Source: Mesorhizobium_L sp035547755 (lineage in GTDB: Bacteria; Pseudomonadota; Alphaproteobacteria; Rhizobiales; Rhizobiaceae). From it: a stretch of 64,000 bases of DNA. The notes beneath the pieces were generated by a model. The model was not told where the DNA came from. It was given only the letters and a program-made list of their open reading frames with translations, and made no database searches. The number at the start of each line of letters is the position of its first letter. Positions within the stretch are counted from its first letter, which is position 1. This document shows positions 16,340 to 24,951 of this stretch, one piece after another. Where the stretch lies: NCBI GenBank assembly GCA_035547755.1, contig DASZUG010000020.1:108140-172139 (forward strand), in the 5' to 3' direction. Both the position numbers and the translations under genes were made by a program.

Positions 16340-17449
16340 ATGTCCTACGACCAGAAAAAAACCGTCGAAGCGATCCGCGCCTTCGAGCGCGGCGAGATCG
16401 TCGTTGTCATGGATGACGACGGGCGCGAGAACGAGGGCGATCTGATCGTCGCCGCAATTCATTGCACGCCCGAGAAGATGGCGTTCATCGTCCGGCACAC
16501 ATCCGGCATCGTCTGCGCGCCGATGACGCGCCAGGACGCGCATCGGCTGAACCTCGCGCCCATGGTCGCCGAAAACGACGCGCCGCACGCGACGGCCTTC
16601 ACCGTGAGCGTCGATTTCAAACACGGCACGACGACGGGCATTTCCGCCGATGACCGCACGCTGACGGTGCGCAATCTGGCGAACGGCAATATCGGTCCAA
16701 GCGATTTCGTCCGTCCCGGCCACATTTTCCCGCTGGTCGGGCGCGAGGGCGGTGTGCTGATGCGCTCCGGCCACACGGAAGCCGCGATCGATCTCTGCCG
16801 TCTCGCCGGCCTGCCGGAAGTCGGCGTCCTCAGCGAGTTGGTGAATGACGACGGCACGGTCATGAAGGGGCCGCAACTCGTCGCGTTCGCCGCGGAACAT
16901 GGCCTGAAGCAGGTTTCGGTCGCCGACCTGATCGCCTATCGCCAGCGCCAGGAGACGCTGATCGAACGCGTCGATTGCTTCGATATGGATACGCCGGGCG
17001 GCAAGGCAAAAGCTTTCATCTACACCTTGCCCTGGGACGTGATGCACCATCTTGCGATCGTCTACGGTGACATTCGCGACGGGGAGGATGTGCCTGTGCG
17101 TCTTCACAAGGAAGATGTCGTCTCCGACGTTTTCGGACGCGAGCAGCGGCTGCGCGACGTCATGAAGTCGCTTGGCAAGGTGGGCAGGGGCGTCATCGTC
17201 TATCTGCGCGAGGGATCGGTCGGCGTCTCCCACAATTCTCGTAACCGGCCCGCCCAGGGCGCCGAGGAAAGGCATGAAGAAGCGCAACGGCGCGAGAGGG
17301 AATGGCGCGAGATCGGTCTTGGGGCACAGATATTGAAAGACCTCGGCATCAGTTCGATCAGGCTGATCGCCTCGCGCGAGCGTCACTATGTCGGCCTGGA
17401 AGGCTTCGGCATTCACATCGTCTCGACCGATATTCTCGAAAAGGAATAG
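16340..17449 (+). CDS. ribB: 3,4-dihydroxy-2-butanone 4-phosphate synthase with degenerate GTP cyclohydrolase II domain
   Basis: The N-terminal 205 residues form DHBP synthase, which turns ribulose 5-phosphate into the four-carbon riboflavin precursor. The acidic metal loop DDDGRENEGDLI, RHTSGIVC, HGTTTGIS and GHTEAAIDLCRLAG are all intact. Residues from about 210 have the RibA fold, but the zinc-binding cysteines are absent: the position usually HSECLTGDVFGSxRCDCG reads HKEDVVSDVFGREQRL here. So the GTP cyclohydrolase II activity is probably lost and another RibA should exist elsewhere (inference). The 3' end overlaps converging bluB by 37 bp; BluB consumes reduced FMN, the end product of this pathway. 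Confidence 0.88.
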   Translation: MSYDQKKTVEAIRAFERGEIVVVMDDDGRENEGDLIVAAIHCTPEKMAFIVRHTSGIVCAPMTRQDAHRLNLAPMVAENDAPHATAFTVSVDFKHGTTTGISADDRTLTVRNLANGNIGPSDFVRPGHIFPLVGREGGVLMRSGHTEAAIDLCRLAGLPEVGVLSELVNDDGTVMKGPQLVAFAAEHGLKQVSVADLIAYRQRQETLIERVDCFDMDTPGGKAKAFIYTLPWDVMHHLAIVYGDIRDGEDVPVRLHKEDVVSDVFGREQRLRDVMKSLGKVGRGVIVYLREGSVGVSHNSRNRPAQGAEERHEEAQRREREWREIGLGAQILKDLGISSIRLIASRERHYVGLEGFGIHIVSTDILEKE

Positions 17450-18201
17450 CCCTCCTCGACGAAATCTGAGCCCGGATTCGTCATCGGCCTCTCCGTCAGC
17501 GCCTTCAAAGGCGCCTCGCCCTCGCCGCCGAATATTTCGCTCATGATCAGGTCGGAAAGGGGGAGGCGCTGGCGCCAGCCTTTCGTCTCGAGATCTGGTC
17601 TCATGGCGAATTCCGACACTGGACCGACACAGAGATAGGCGACCGGGACGACGTGCTCCGGAATGCCGAGCAATTTCTTCAGCGCCGCGCTGTCGATAAT
17701 GCTGACCCAGCCGACTCCGATACCTTCGGCGCGGGCGGCGAGCCAGAAATTCTGCACGGCGCAGACCGTACTGTAGAGGTCCATCTCCGGGTTGTGCCAG
17801 CGCCCGAGCGGTGAGTCCTTCGCCCGCGTCCGGTCGCAGGTGATGCAGAGATTGAGTGCGCTTTCGCAGATGCCCTCCAGCCTGAGCTTGCGATAGAGCG
17901 CCAGGCGATCCCCGGCCATGGCGGAGGCTTCTTCACCCCTTGCCGCGAGAAAACGATCGCGCACCTCTACGCGCCGCGCGGCGTCGCGAATGACGATGAA
18001 GTTCCAGGGCTGCATGTAGCCGACGGAGGGCGCGTGATGCGCCGCGTTCAGGAGGCGCGCAAGAACCAAATCATCCATTGCCGCCGGAATGAAATGGCTG
18101 CGCACGTCGCGCCGCGTATGGATGGCGCGGTAGACGGCCTCGCGCGCTTCCCTTTCGAACGAACAGGATGATCTCTCGGCCGCAAATGATTCTGCCGGCA
18201 T
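17413..18201 (-). CDS. bluB: 5,6-dimethylbenzimidazole synthase
   Basis: It is an oxygen-dependent flavin destructase that breaks down reduced FMN to make DMB, the lower ligand of cobalamin. The 262-residue nitroreductase-like fold shows IHTRRDVRSHF near the N-terminus, HAPSVGYMQPWNFIVI, ICESALNLCITCDRTR, and VGWVSIIDSAALKKLLGIPE. The start at 18201 (MPAESFAAER) has AAGGGGA upstream. A cobalamin riboswitch lies 64 bp upstream on the same strand, so cobalamin should repress the gene. It shares its 3' end with ribB. Confidence 0.92.
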   Translation of the reverse strand: MPAESFAAERSSCSFEREAREAVYRAIHTRRDVRSHFIPAAMDDLVLARLLNAAHHAPSVGYMQPWNFIVIRDAARRVEVRDRFLAARGEEASAMAGDRLALYRKLRLEGICESALNLCITCDRTRAKDSPLGRWHNPEMDLYSTVCAVQNFWLAARAEGIGVGWVSIIDSAALKKLLGIPEHVVPVAYLCVGPVSEFAMRPDLETKGWRQRLPLSDLIMSEIFGGEGEAPLKALTERPMTNPGSDFVEEGYSFSRISVETM

Positions 18202-18264
18202 CGCTTTTCCCCTTGCGATTGCATGACCAATCCTCCGCCCGGCCTTGCGGAGGACCATGTCTGC

Positions 18265-18437
18265 CGGGCCGGTCTTCTGGCTCGGGATCGTTCCGTATGC
18301 GGCGCCTTCCCGTCCTGACGGACAGTGGTCTTTGCCGATCCGGTCCCCCTTACAGCGCTGGGCACGCCGCGGATTTTCACCGCGTTCCCGATTCTCCCGC
18401 TTGCGCGGGCACCTGGCAGCGAGACCACCTTATACCG
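18265..18437 (-). promoter_or_regulatory. Cobalamin riboswitch upstream of bluB
   Basis: Read on the minus strand, the RNA holds, in order: GGTGCCCGC near its 5' side, the conserved core GGTGAAAATCCGCGG, CGCTGTAAGGGGG, CCACTGTCC, GGGAAGGC, and a B12-box-like GAGCCAGAAGACCGG (about 18268-18283). These are the conserved blocks of the adenosylcobalamin aptamer. It ends about 64 bp before the bluB start, so ligand binding probably reduces BluB translation or transcription. The deacetylase gene is divergent from its 5' end. Confidence 0.9.
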
Positions 18438-18531
18438 TCCGGATGGAAAACCGGAAGGGTATGAGCGACACCGACGGGCGCAAAATACGCTTGGAATGGA
18501 CGGAAGGGGCCGCTGCGCCTATATCGGAACG

Positions 18532-19455
<924 letters not shown>

Positions 19456-19458
19456 TCG

Positions 19459-19722
19459 ATGCCGGAAACCGAGAATGAAGCCGGCAATGACGATATCAAG
19501 ACGCTGAGCTTCGAACAGGCGCTGGAAGCGCTGGAACGGATCGTCGACGATCTGGAGAAGGGCGACGTGGCGCTCGACCAGTCGATCCGCATCTACGAGC
19601 GCGGCGAGGCGCTGAAGAAGCACTGCGACGCCCTGTTGAAGGCAGCCGAGGACAAGGTTGAAAAGATTCGCCTTTCCCGCGACGGAACGCCTGCCGGAAC
19701 GGAGCCGCTCGACGGGGAATAA
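19459..19722 (+). CDS. xseB: Exodeoxyribonuclease VII small subunit
   Basis: It is the 87-residue partner of XseA in the enzyme that degrades single-stranded DNA to oligonucleotides. The core FEQALEALERIVDDLEKGDVALDQSIRIYERGEALKKHC is diagnostic, and the C-terminal tail is disordered (GTPAGTEPLDGE). It starts 3 bp after the deacetylase stop and is certainly cotranscribed with it. In relatives as I recall them, dxs follows soon after; here about 2.9 kb of other genes intervene. Confidence 0.93.
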   Translation: MPETENEAGNDDIKTLSFEQALEALERIVDDLEKGDVALDQSIRIYERGEALKKHCDALLKAAEDKVEKIRLSRDGTPAGTEPLDGE

Positions 19723-19749
19723 TTGCGATGCGCCCCGAAATGCACTATG

Positions 19750-19768
19750 TACATGTCCTGCACATGTA
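19750..19768. promoter_or_regulatory. Palindromic operator candidate before the ribbon-helix-helix gene
   Basis: TACATGT (19750-19756) and ACATGTA (19762-19768) are a perfect 7-5-7 inverted repeat 14 bp upstream of the next start codon. Genes for small ribbon-helix-helix proteins often carry such autoregulatory sites; binding here is inferred from position only. Confidence 0.5.
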
Positions 19769-19782
19769 AGAAGTGAAAGGCG

Positions 19783-20070
19783 ATGGAGGCGGTTCGCGAA
19801 GCGGTTACGGAGCGCGTCATTGCGCTGATGACGCCCTCGGAAAAGGCCAAGCTCGAAAGCAAGGCGCGGAAGGCGAAGATTTCGGTGGGCGAGTTCGTAC
19901 GCCGTTCCGTCGATGCCTATGATCCTGACGAAATCCAGGAACTGGAACAACTGGCCGATCTGGCCCGTGCTTTTCGTGAAAGTGCGGAGAGAGCTTCGGC
20001 AGCCGTTGACAGATCAAATGAGCAGGTTCTCCAAACGATCAAGTTTCTCAGGCGGAACCGGAAATCGTGA
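19783..20070 (+). CDS. Ribbon-helix-helix-like protein (95 aa)
   Basis: Residues 8-50 (VTERVIALMTPSEKAKLESKARKAKISVGEFVRRSVDAY, seen in parts) have the pattern of an Arc/MetJ-type ribbon-helix-helix: a short strand, then a helix, a KISVGEF turn and a second helix. The rest is a long charged helix (IQELEQLADLARAFRESAERA) that could form a coiled coil. Its stop overlaps the start of the next gene (GTGA), so the two are translationally coupled. The palindrome just upstream suggests self-regulation. I do not recognise a named family; a toxin-antitoxin or structural role is possible but unsupported. Confidence 0.65.
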   Translation: MEAVREAVTERVIALMTPSEKAKLESKARKAKISVGEFVRRSVDAYDPDEIQELEQLADLARAFRESAERASAAVDRSNEQVLQTIKFLRRNRKS

Positions 20071-20285
20071 GCGCTTTAGGCGACATCATGAGCGGTCTTC
20101 GGACCGTGGTGGAACTGACCGGAAAAGTGGAGACGCTGACAAGAAATGTCGACAGGTTGACGAGTGACATGCGTGACATGGATCGCAGGGTGGTCAGGCT
20201 CGAGACGATCATAGAACTGACGAGGAACGACGGGGCGGTGCTTCGCATCGCCAAGCCGGGACCGGAAGATCCCGCTGGCAATTAA
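20067..20285 (+). CDS. Small coiled-coil hypothetical protein (72 aa)
   Basis: It starts at GTG 20067 inside the stop of the preceding gene. Almost the whole protein is an amphipathic helix: VVELTGKVETLTRNVDRL, then TSDMRDMDRRVVRLETIIEL, with hydrophobic residues at heptad spacing, so a coiled-coil dimer or a hetero-coiled-coil with the upstream protein is likely. The short tail is PGPEDPAGN. No family or enzymatic motif is visible. The pair looks like a functional unit of unknown purpose. Confidence 0.6.
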   Translation: MSALGDIMSGLRTVVELTGKVETLTRNVDRLTSDMRDMDRRVVRLETIIELTRNDGAVLRIAKPGPEDPAGN

Positions 20286-20338
20286 TCCCGTGATCGCGGT
20301 TGAATGGCGGTGCGCTGACCTGAATAACCAGAAAGAGC

Positions 20339-20366
20339 GGCTGGCGCGGATCATTCCCCGCCAGCC
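20339..20366. terminator. Hairpin between convergent small genes
   Basis: GGCTGGCG (20339-20346) pairs with CGCCAGCC (20359-20366) around a 12-base loop, in the gap between the coiled-coil gene and the converging DUF1428 gene. There is no T-run, so this is a weak terminator candidate. Confidence 0.35.
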
Positions 20367-20382
20367 ATCCGCCAGTTAGCGC

Positions 20383-20736
20383 CTACAACTCTATGAATGG
20401 AACGAAGCCGCCGAAGATCATGCGCTTGCCGTCGAAGGGGGCATCCTTCATGCTGTCCTTGAGCCGTGGATCGGCCATGACTTTTCCCATCACCTCATCC
20501 CGTTTCGCGCGGGACGGATAGACGATCCAGGAGAAGATGACGATCTCGTCTTCCTTCGCCTGCACGGCACGGGGAAAAGACGTGAGTTCCCCGTAGGGGA
20601 CATCGTCGCCGATCGCCTCGACATAGGCGGTGGCTCCATGCTCCATCCAGACCTCGCCCGCCTTGCGGGCAAGTTCCTTGTAGGCATCGATGTTTGCCTT
20701 CGGTACTGCGAGAACGAAACCGTCGACATAGCTCAT
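20383..20736 (-). CDS. DUF1428 family protein
   Basis: It is 117 residues long, starting MSYVDGFVLAVPKANIDAY, which is the typical DUF1428 opening. It continues with a ferredoxin-like dimeric alpha/beta-barrel pattern and the conserved VIFSWIVYPSRAKRD and FDGKRMIFGGF. The ribosome site AGGAGAG sits before ATG 20736; the frame runs upstream to 20775, but those residues are unlike the family. The biochemical role is unknown. It is the only minus-strand gene in the accessory block and is probably a single-gene unit. Confidence 0.8.
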   Translation of the reverse strand: MSYVDGFVLAVPKANIDAYKELARKAGEVWMEHGATAYVEAIGDDVPYGELTSFPRAVQAKEDEIVIFSWIVYPSRAKRDEVMGKVMADPRLKDSMKDAPFDGKRMIFGGFVPFIEL

Positions 20737-20905
20737 GGCACTCTCCTCTTGCTGATCGGCCATAGGACGTTTCATTCCGCCTCTTTCCTACATCGCGGCG
20801 ATTTTTTTACCGGCGCGGCACACAAGCGGCCGGGTGCTTGTCCGGAAGCTGTCGCGGCCCGAAAGCGTGCGACTTGGCATTGAAGTGCTCATGCGTCTGA
20901 CTTAT

Positions 20906-20925
20906 CTTAGCTAGACTTGGCTAAG
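20906..20925. promoter_or_regulatory. Inverted repeat at the antitoxin ribosome site
   Basis: CTTAGC (20906-20911) and GCTAAG (20920-20925) form an inverted repeat that overlaps the AAGGAG ribosome-binding site of the antitoxin gene. This suits autorepression by the antitoxin/toxin complex, as usual for type II modules. Confidence 0.45.
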
Positions 20926-20934
20926 GAGATTGAC

Positions 20935-21183
20935 GTGGGAACAATCAACATGCATGAGGCGAAGACGTCGCTCTCCAAGCTTGTGGAGGCCGTGGAAAGC
21001 GGAGCCGAGAAGGAAATTATTATCGCGCGGAACGGCAAGCCGGCCGCGAAGCTGGTTCCTCTTGGCCGGCCGAGGAAGCGCCGATTGGGACTGGCAGAGG
21101 GAAAATATCCTCCGCTGGATTATGAGGCCTTTCAGGCCCTGGACGAGGACGTCGCAGCGATGTTCCTTGGCAAGGAGAAATGA
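20935..21183 (+). CDS. Phd/YefM-type antitoxin
   Basis: An 82-residue antitoxin. The N-terminus MGTINMHEAKTSLSKLVEAVESG is the Phd/YefM DNA-binding fold, followed by EIIIARNGKPAAKLVPL and a flexible C-terminal arm (LDYEAFQALDEDVAAMFLG) that would thread onto the toxin. The GTG at 20935 is preferred because AAGGAG lies at 20923-20928; the frame begins earlier at a TTG without a site. The stop overlaps the PIN toxin start by ATGA. Together they form a type II toxin-antitoxin pair. Confidence 0.85.
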   Translation: MGTINMHEAKTSLSKLVEAVESGAEKEIIIARNGKPAAKLVPLGRPRKRRLGLAEGKYPPLDYEAFQALDEDVAAMFLGKEK

Positions 21184-21572
21184 AGCTTCTCCTCGATACG
21201 CATGTCGCCATCTGGGCCACGAATACGCCCGAGCGAATACCGGAGAGGATACGCAGCCTCATTGTGGAAAGCGACAATGAGATTGCGGTCTCCGCGGCGG
21301 CTATATGGGAAATCGCCATAAAGCATTCACTTGGGCGGACGGATGCTGTGCCGCTTTCGGGCTATGAGGCAATTGCCGAGTTCGAATCCGCGGGTTTCGA
21401 TCTTTTGGATGTGATCCCCGCCCATGCCGCCCTCGTCGAACGCTTGCCGCCTCTGCATGCCGACCCATTTGATCGGCTGATGTTGGCGCAGGCGATCATG
21501 GAGGATATGCGTTTCGTGACATATGATCGCCAACTCTCGCGCTATGGTGTCGGGCTGATCACCTGGCCGTAA
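21180..21572 (+). CDS. PIN-domain ribonuclease toxin (VapC-like)
   Basis: The 130-residue PIN domain opens MKLLLDTHVAIWA, giving the first acidic residue. It shows the central Glu in AAAIWEIAIKHSLG and the third and fourth acidic positions in HADPFDRLMLAQAI and FVTYDRQLSRYG. PIN toxins cut RNA, often tRNA or rRNA, when released from their antitoxin. The partner here is Phd/YefM-like rather than VapB, a common mix. ATGA coupling to the antitoxin fixes the start. Confidence 0.88.
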   Translation: MKLLLDTHVAIWATNTPERIPERIRSLIVESDNEIAVSAAAIWEIAIKHSLGRTDAVPLSGYEAIAEFESAGFDLLDVIPAHAALVERLPPLHADPFDRLMLAQAIMEDMRFVTYDRQLSRYGVGLITWP

Positions 21573-21587
21573 TCAAGGATGTGGTAG

Positions 21588-22508
21588 ATGAGCTTCTTCC
21601 CCGGTCCCGATCCTGTCCCCGGCGACAAATTCTCCTGCGATGCGATCGAAACGCTGATCATACCGCGCGCCCGCGACATTGGCGGGTTCGAGGTGCGCCG
21701 CGCGCTGCCTTCCGCGAAGCGCCGGCTTGTCGGCCCGTTCATCTTCTTCGACCGCATGGGGCCGGCGATCCTGCGGGGCGGGCAGGCGCTCGACGTGCGG
21801 CCGCACCCACATATCGGCCTCGCGACCGTGACCTATCTCTTCGACGGCAATATCCGTCACCGCGATTCGCTGGCGACGGAAATGGTGATCCGGCCGGGCG
21901 ACGTGAATCTGATGACCGCAGGCAGCGGCATCGTCCATTCGGAGCGCTCGCCCGAGGAGCAGCGCGGCGGCCCGCTTTCTCTTTCAGGCCTTCAGACCTG
22001 GCTGGCCTTGCCCGACGATCGGGAGGAGATGGAGCCGCTTTTCGAGCATACGGAACGCAAGGATTTACCGGAAGGCGAAGGCGAGGGGGCCGCCTTCCGC
22101 GTCATTATCGGCTCCTTCCACGGCCTGACCTCGCCGGTAGCGACGCAATCGGAAACGCTCTATGCCGATATCAGGCTACAAAAGGGCTCTCAAATCCGCA
22201 TTCCAGCCGATGCGGAAGAACGCGCGATCTACGTTCTGGACGGCGTTGTCGACATTGCCGGAGACCGTTTCCCGGCGGATCGCCTTCTGGCATTCCGGGA
22301 AGGCGACGAGATCGTCGTCAAGGCCGAGGAGGCGGCGCATTTCATGTTGTTCGGTGGCGCGGCGCTGGGGTCGAAACGCTATATCTGGTGGAATTTCGTC
22401 TCTTCGTCGCAGGAGCGCATCGAGCAGGCGAAGGAGGAATGGCGCAGCGGCCGCTTCGACATCGTGCCGGGAGACGCGGAGGAGTTCATCCCGTTGCCCG
22501 AAAGCTGA
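21588..22508 (+). CDS. Pirin family protein
   Basis: It is a 306-residue bicupin. The N-terminal cupin holds the metal site in RPHPHIGLATVTYLF and GSGIVHSE (His, His, His, Glu). The C-terminal cupin covers about residues 185-290 (IYVLDGVVDIAGDRF, then MLFGGAALGSKRYIWWNFV). Bacterial pirins act as quercetinases or as redox-linked regulators; which applies here is unknown. It starts 15 bp after the PIN toxin on the same strand. The dxs gene is about 105 bp further on. Confidence 0.88.
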   Translation: MSFFPGPDPVPGDKFSCDAIETLIIPRARDIGGFEVRRALPSAKRRLVGPFIFFDRMGPAILRGGQALDVRPHPHIGLATVTYLFDGNIRHRDSLATEMVIRPGDVNLMTAGSGIVHSERSPEEQRGGPLSLSGLQTWLALPDDREEMEPLFEHTERKDLPEGEGEGAAFRVIIGSFHGLTSPVATQSETLYADIRLQKGSQIRIPADAEERAIYVLDGVVDIAGDRFPADRLLAFREGDEIVVKAEEAAHFMLFGGAALGSKRYIWWNFVSSSQERIEQAKEEWRSGRFDIVPGDAEEFIPLPES

Positions 22509-22613
22509 CGCGGAGGGCCTGCCCAACGTATCAAAAGTCTCCGCGCATTTACATTCGGCGCACGCCGTCCTATCTCCAACGGGTTGTTTGAAGAATACCG
22601 GCCTCCCCGAATC

Positions 22614-24527
22614 GTGAAATCACGTCCAGAAACCCCTTTGCTCGATGCGGTCAGCCTTCCGGCCGACCTCCGCAAGCTTCCAGAAAACCGGCTGCCGCAG
22701 CTGGCTTCCGAACTGCGGACCGAGTTGATCGACGCCGTGTCCGAGACGGGTGGACATCTGGGCGCTGGCCTCGGCGTGGTCGAACTCACCGTCGCACTCC
22801 ATTATGTCTTCGATACGCCGAAGGACCGGCTGATCTGGGATGTCGGCCACCAGGCTTATCCGCACAAGATCCTGACCGGTCGCCGCGACCAGATCCGCAC
22901 CTTGCGGCAGGAGGGTGGCCTTTCCGGCTTCACCAAGCGGGCCGAAAGCGAATATGATCCGTTTGGCGCGGCGCATTCCTCGACATCGATTTCCGCGGGC
23001 CTCGGCATGGCCGTCGGCCGCGATCTCAACAAGCGCCGCAACAATGTCATCGCCGTCATCGGCGATGGCGCCCTTTCGGCGGGCATGGCTTTCGAGGCGA
23101 TGAACAATGCCGGCGCGCTCGACGCCCGGCTGATCGTCATCCTGAACGACAACGACATGTCGATCGCGCCGCCGACAGGCGCGATGAGCGCTTATCTGGC
23201 AAGACTTGCCTCCGGGAGGACCTATCTTGGCCTGCGCGATTTCGGCAAGAAGGTGACATCCTATCTCGGCAAGCGCGCCGAAAGCGCGGTGGCGCGCGCG
23301 GTGGAGCATGCGCGCGGCTACGTCACCGGCGGCACGCTTTTCGAGGAACTGGGCTTCTTCCATATCGGTCCGATCGACGGCCATAATCTGGAGCATCTGG
23401 TCCCGGTGCTGAAGAACGTTCGCGACCATGGCGACGGCCCGGTGCTGATCCATGTCGTGACGCAGAAGGGCAAGGGCTACGCCCCCGCCGAGGCCGCGGC
23501 CGACAAATTCCACGGCGTCGGCAAGTTCGACGTCATCACCGGCGCGCAGGCGAAAGCGCCGGCAAACGCGCCCAGTTATACGAAAGTCTTCGCCCAAAGC
23601 CTGGTCCAGGAGGCGCGGAAAGACGAGAAGATCGTCGCCATAACCGCAGCCATGCCGTCCGGTACGGGCCTTGATCTGTTCGCCAAGGAATTCCCTTCCC
23701 GCATCTTCGACGTGGGCATCGCCGAGCAGCATGCCGTCACTTTCGCCGCCGGGCTCGCCACCGAAGGCTTCAAGCCTTTCGCGGCGATCTATTCGACCTT
23801 CCTGCAGCGCGCCTACGACCAGGTCGTGCACGATGTGGCGATACAGAAGCTGCCGGTGCGCTTTCCCATCGATCGCGCCGGCTTCGTCGGCGCCGACGGG
23901 CCGACCCATTGCGGCGCGTTTGATACGACTTTCCTTTCCACCTTGCCGGGTTTTGTCGTCATGGCGGCGGCTGACGAGGCGGAACTTCGCCATATGGTGC
24001 GCACGGCAGCCGCCTATGACGAGGGACCGATCTCCTTCCGCTATCCGCGTGGCGATGGCGTCGGCGTCGACATGCCTGAACGAGGTTCCGTGCTGGAGAT
24101 CGGCAAGGGCCGCATCCTGCGGGAGGGCACGAAAGTGGCGCTCCTTTCCTTCGGCACGCGGCTGCAGGAATGCCTGCTTGCGGCGGAGGAACTTGATGCG
24201 GCGGGACTCTCGACCACAGTTGCGGATGCGCGCTTCGCCAAGCCTCTCGACGAGGAGTTGATCCGACGGCTCGCCCACGAGCATCAGGTTCTGGTCACTG
24301 TCGAGGAAGGCGCTGTCGGCGGCTTCGGCAGCCACGTGTTGCAGTTCCTGGCGCATGAAGGCGCGCTGGAAACAGGACTTCGGATCCGCCCGCTCGTGCT
24401 CCCCGATGTTTTCACCGATCAGGCGAAACCGGAAAAGATGTATGCCGATGCCGGCCTTGACAGCGCCGGCATCGTCCGCACCGTCTTCGCGGCGCTCGGG
24501 CAGGGCAGCCAAGCAGCTCGGGCCTGA
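22614..24527 (+). CDS. dxs: 1-deoxy-D-xylulose-5-phosphate synthase
   Basis: This thiamine-diphosphate enzyme condenses pyruvate and glyceraldehyde 3-phosphate, the first step of the MEP isoprenoid pathway; ispH, the last step, is at 37.3 kb. The length of 637 residues is normal. GGHLGAGLGVVELTVALHYVF, IWDVGHQAYPHKILTGR, the ThDP motif GDGALSAGMAFEAMNNAG, and in the pyrimidine-binding half FDVGIAEQHAVTFAAG and DRAGFVGADGPTHCGAFD are all present. I take GTG 22614 (KSRPETPLLDAVS follows); TTG 22584 would add ten residues. Neither has a clear ribosome site. Confidence 0.93.
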   Translation: MKSRPETPLLDAVSLPADLRKLPENRLPQLASELRTELIDAVSETGGHLGAGLGVVELTVALHYVFDTPKDRLIWDVGHQAYPHKILTGRRDQIRTLRQEGGLSGFTKRAESEYDPFGAAHSSTSISAGLGMAVGRDLNKRRNNVIAVIGDGALSAGMAFEAMNNAGALDARLIVILNDNDMSIAPPTGAMSAYLARLASGRTYLGLRDFGKKVTSYLGKRAESAVARAVEHARGYVTGGTLFEELGFFHIGPIDGHNLEHLVPVLKNVRDHGDGPVLIHVVTQKGKGYAPAEAAADKFHGVGKFDVITGAQAKAPANAPSYTKVFAQSLVQEARKDEKIVAITAAMPSGTGLDLFAKEFPSRIFDVGIAEQHAVTFAAGLATEGFKPFAAIYSTFLQRAYDQVVHDVAIQKLPVRFPIDRAGFVGADGPTHCGAFDTTFLSTLPGFVVMAAADEAELRHMVRTAAAYDEGPISFRYPRGDGVGVDMPERGSVLEIGKGRILREGTKVALLSFGTRLQECLLAAEELDAAGLSTTVADARFAKPLDEELIRRLAHEHQVLVTVEEGAVGGFGSHVLQFLAHEGALETGLRIRPLVLPDVFTDQAKPEKMYADAGLDSAGIVRTVFAALGQGSQAARA

Positions 24528-24626
24528 TTTATCTTTTGTTTACCATCGCTTTTGGCGAAGCGCTTACCTCGTTTCTTGGCCGAATGTTAGAGCGGGCCGC
24601 ATAGCTTCCCTCACAAGGGGTTGAAG

Positions 24627-24872
24627 ATGAAACCTGTTCTGCCTGCCATGATTGCGCTCGGACTGCTCGCTCTGCCTGCACTGGCCGACCAAAGATACGA
24701 TCCTATGATCGCATCGGCGGCGGCGCGGATCGTCTCGCAGAAGATCGGCGCCATAAGAGGCGGTTTCTCCTGGAAGGTGAAATTGGTTGAGATCGTCGAG
24801 CCTTCGGACGTGTCCGCTCCACCGCCAGCCTCCGATTTTACGGTCACTGGCTCCATCATCACCTTGAGGTAA
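24627..24872 (+). CDS. Small secreted hypothetical protein (81 aa)
   Basis: A signal peptide (MKPVLPAMIALGLLALPALA) of about 20 residues is followed by a mature part of about 60 residues with no recognised family (MIASAAARIVSQKIGAIRGG, then DFTVTGSIITLR). There is no cysteine. It has a reasonable ribosome site (AAGGGG before ATG 24627) and stands alone between dxs and tlyA. A periplasmic location is inferred. The function is unknown. Confidence 0.55.
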   Translation: MKPVLPAMIALGLLALPALADQRYDPMIASAAARIVSQKIGAIRGGFSWKVKLVEIVEPSDVSAPPPASDFTVTGSIITLR

Positions 24873-24951
24873 GCTCTCCCAGCCCCTTGCCTCAGCACCG
24901 GGAAACCGCCAAGGGTTGCCTTGTGCGCCATCCTCCTTCAAATGCTCGCAC

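Noticed and set aside
18325..18531. Upstream extension of the deacetylase reading frame
   Set aside because: The frame is open through the divergent riboswitch, but no family residues occur before ATG 18532, and the family starts there.
22620..24512. A 630-codon minus-strand frame across dxs
   Set aside because: It is antisense to a complete Dxs and is of low complexity.
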